DNA of 6,131 nt from Actinomycetota bacterium (GTDB lineage: Bacteria; Actinomycetota; Thermoleophilia; Gaiellales; Gaiellaceae). The stretch is from positions 3,525 through 9,655 of the forward strand of contig VAXD01000086.1 of NCBI GenBank assembly GCA_005884155.1, read 5' to 3'. Made by a program: the position numbers and the translations under genes. The notes under the pieces are model-generated. The model made no database searches. It was given only the letters and a program-made list of their open reading frames with translations, and was not told where the DNA came from. Shown one piece after another: positions 4,663 to 6,131 of the stretch (the first letter of the stretch is position 1; every line of letters starts with the position of its first letter).

Positions 4663-5906
4663 GCGACCCACTGCCAGAGCGCCCACTGGACGATCGCGAC
4701 CCCCAGCAGGAGCGAGCTGATCGCGACGATGGCGGTATGCACGCGCGGCCGCCTGCCGACGACCGCGAGCGCGAGGAAGAGTGGGAAGATCGTCAAGCCG
4801 AAGCGCGGCATGGAGAGCAGGGGCCAGCGGTGGCTGGGCACGCACAGGGGGATCGCAAGGCTGAGCGCGGCGAACAGCCCGTACGGCGAGCCGAAGCGCC
4901 GCCAGGCGATCACGGTGAGCACGACGAAGAGCACGAGGAACGCGAGATTCTCCAGGTTGATGGTGGCGGCGCGGATCGGGTCGGTGTCCTGGACCGCGGT
5001 CCAGTAGACGTGCGTGTGCGAGCCCGATGCGAGCTGCTCGACCCCCGCCCAGCCCGCCCTCAGGCCGTCCCAGATCCCGCCGAACGGTCCTGCCGGCGAG
5101 AGGTGCCGGCTCCAGAGCCGCTGCGCCCGCACGAAGGCCCAGGGGTCACCTTCGGCCTGCCAGAGGTAGAGCGGGTACGCGCAGAACAAGAGCGGGGCGA
5201 TCGCCAGCGAGCCGAGTGCGCGCAGGCGGTGGCGTTCCCGCCACGCGAGCAGCGCGAGCGCCGGCAGCAGCGCGATGCCGGTCGGTCGCGTCAGCAGGGC
5301 GAGCCCGGCCGCGAGGCCCGCGGGCAGGAACCGCCGCCGCTCAGCGAGAGCGAACGCGGCCAGCGTCAGCAGCAGGTAGAGCGACTCGCTGTAGACCGCC
5401 TGCAGGAAGAGCGCGAACGGGAAGAACGCGAGGTAGAGGACAGCCCGCCGGGCGCCGTCGGCGCCGAGCCGTTCCTCGGTGAGCTGGTACAAGAGCAGGA
5501 ACGAGCCGAAGGCCGCCACGAGCGAGATCAGGATCCCCGCAAGGACGTAGTGGCCGAAGAACACTCGGCCGAGCCCGGCCACCGTCAGCGGGTAGACCGG
5601 GTAGAAGGCGGACGCCGCGCCGCTCGCCGCGTTGTAGCCGTGCTCCGCGATTCGCAGGAACCAGACGCTGTCCCAGCGCGCCCAGACGTCGGTGACTGCG
5701 CCGAGGTCGTGCGTCAGGGTCGGGTCGTCCCAGCGCGCCGCCCGCGGGTGGCGGTTCGGAACGAAGACGAACAGCGCGAACAGCGCCGCGGCCCAGATTG
5801 CGGCACGCGACCAGAGAAAGATCTCGGGAGCTGGGTTCGAGGCGCGAGGCAGCCGCAGCTCGCGGCGAGCCGTCCGCGGCTCGCGTACGCGTTGACCGGC
5901 GGACAC
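4659..5906 (-). CDS. PIG-V-type polytopic mannosyltransferase family protein (415 aa)
   Basis: A multi-pass membrane protein resembling the GT-C fold GPI mannosyltransferase 2 (PIG-V) family. Bacterial relatives are presumed to transfer a sugar from a polyprenyl-phosphate donor to an envelope glycolipid or glycan; the acceptor here is unknown. Visible landmarks are an N-terminal basic tail (1-28), a first membrane segment (about 31-50) and the acidic motif RWDSVWFLRI at 77-86 in the first outer loop, where GT-C enzymes carry their catalytic Asp. FYPVYPL follows at 101-107, AVYSESLYLLL at 170-180 (the most PIG-V-like stretch), RPTG at 207-210 and MPRFGLTIFPLF at 366-377. I count roughly ten hydrophobic segments. 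GTG 5906 is the start; no in-frame ATG lies close upstream. It is the first gene of the - strand operon, 19 bases from a divergent gene, and its stop overlaps the next start. Confidence 0.85.
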   Translation of the reverse strand: MSAGQRVREPRTARRELRLPRASNPAPEIFLWSRAAIWAAALFALFVFVPNRHPRAARWDDPTLTHDLGAVTDVWARWDSVWFLRIAEHGYNAASGAASAFYPVYPLTVAGLGRVFFGHYVLAGILISLVAAFGSFLLLYQLTEERLGADGARRAVLYLAFFPFALFLQAVYSESLYLLLTLAAFALAERRRFLPAGLAAGLALLTRPTGIALLPALALLAWRERHRLRALGSLAIAPLLFCAYPLYLWQAEGDPWAFVRAQRLWSRHLSPAGPFGGIWDGLRAGWAGVEQLASGSHTHVYWTAVQDTDPIRAATINLENLAFLVLFVVLTVIAWRRFGSPYGLFAALSLAIPLCVPSHRWPLLSMPRFGLTIFPLFLALAVVGRRPRVHTAIVAISSLLLGVAIVQWALWQWVA

Positions 5907-5913
5907 GGCGCGC

Positions 5914-5920
5914 GATGATA
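5914..5920. promoter_or_regulatory. Overlapping divergent -10-like elements
   Basis: On the - strand, TATCAT (5920 to 5915) differs from TATAAT at one base. It ends 8 bases before the GTG at 5906, the spacing expected of a leaderless transcript. On the + strand, GATGAT (5914-5919), a poorer match, ends 6 bases before the ATG at 5926. The two hexamers share five base pairs. No -35 match is apparent on either side; such elements would fall inside the opposite gene. The assignment rests on position and short matches only. Confidence 0.35.
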
Positions 5921-5925
5921 CTCGG

Positions 5926-6131
5926 ATGACGCGCCGCTACTTCACCCCGGAGGAGGCGAACGCCCAGCTCGCGGCCGTCAGCCCGGTTGCGGAAGAGCTC
6001 GTCGCACACCGGCGCGGGATGGCGTCCGCGGCCGGCCGGCGAGCACAGCTCGTCCAGCAAATCGCCGGGAACGGCGGCGACTTCGATCCACAGGAGCCGC
6101 GCGCGCTGGAGGAGGAGTTCGAGCGCGAAGG
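5926..6131 (+). CDS. DUF2203 family protein, 5' part (partial, runs off the window)
   Basis: The frame opens at ATG 5926 and continues past the end of the window, giving 68 complete codons. The N-terminus RRYFTPEEANAQL, followed by a long charged helix (VAEELVAHRRGMASAAGRRAQLVQQI) and a gap with NGGDFDP, matches the start of DUF2203 proteins. These are small, mostly helical cytoplasmic proteins whose members typically begin with a (R/K)xFTxEEAN motif; their function is unknown. It diverges from the envelope operon, with 19 bases between the two start codons and no room for a Shine-Dalgarno leader, so its message is probably leaderless. Only ATG 5926 fits; an ATG at 5915 is in another frame. 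Confidence 0.8.
   Translation, partial: MTRRYFTPEEANAQLAAVSPVAEELVAHRRGMASAAGRRAQLVQQIAGNGGDFDPQEPRALEEEFERE

Noticed and set aside
4662..4845. N-terminal extension of the binding protein from a start at 4845
   Set aside because: The extension is Arg/Ala/Pro-rich and overlaps the mannosyltransferase coding sequence by about 190 bases. The lipoprotein signal starts exactly at the ATG at 4662.
4737..5918. Long + strand open frame (about 393 codons) opposite the mannosyltransferase gene
   Set aside because: The product is a run of Arg/Glu/Gln-rich low-complexity sequence, while the - strand frame has membrane segments and PIG-V motifs. It is a compositional shadow.

Overview
This is a chromosomal window from a bacterium with strongly GC-rich, actinobacterial-looking codon use. 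The small-protein, bifunctional-nuclease and DUF2203-type genes, and the general style of the proteins, would fit the class Thermoleophilia (Solirubrobacterales/Gaiellales). That placement is inference from protein likeness, not from a marker gene. I see no mobile element, CRISPR array, phage gene or rRNA.

Left part, mostly + strand (1-1048): the 3' end of an unrecognised gene, then a tRNA-Ile(GAU) on the - strand. Next come a small conserved-looking protein gene (347-532) and a DUF151/bifunctional nuclease gene (573-1048). The nuclease gene is broken near its middle by an apparent out-of-frame deletion of about 25 bases, which leaves an ATGA stop/start overlap at 713-716.

Right part, - strand (5906 down to 1045): six tightly packed genes that look like one operon. 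In transcription order they are a PIG-V-type membrane mannosyltransferase, a BtuF/FepB-type solute-binding lipoprotein, a CPBP-family membrane protease, a secreted L,D-transpeptidase with a PKD domain, a membrane-anchored PrcB-like protein and a monofunctional AroQ chorismate mutase. Three junctions are 4-base stop/start overlaps, and one of these appears to use a CTG start. The other two gaps are about 19 and 7 bases. The first five products are all membrane or exported proteins, so the operon has a cell-envelope theme; chorismate mutase is a metabolic passenger at its end.

Right edge (5926-6131, + strand): the start of a DUF2203 gene, diverging from the operon across only 19 bases. That gap holds overlapping -10-like hexamers on the two strands, each placed for leaderless transcription.

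Most of the window is ordinary chromosomal gene content. The points most worth a second look are the broken DUF151 gene, the CTG start of the CPBP gene, the unusual gene mix of the operon with an orphan solute-binding protein, and the very compact divergent promoter. I found no clear previously undescribed system.
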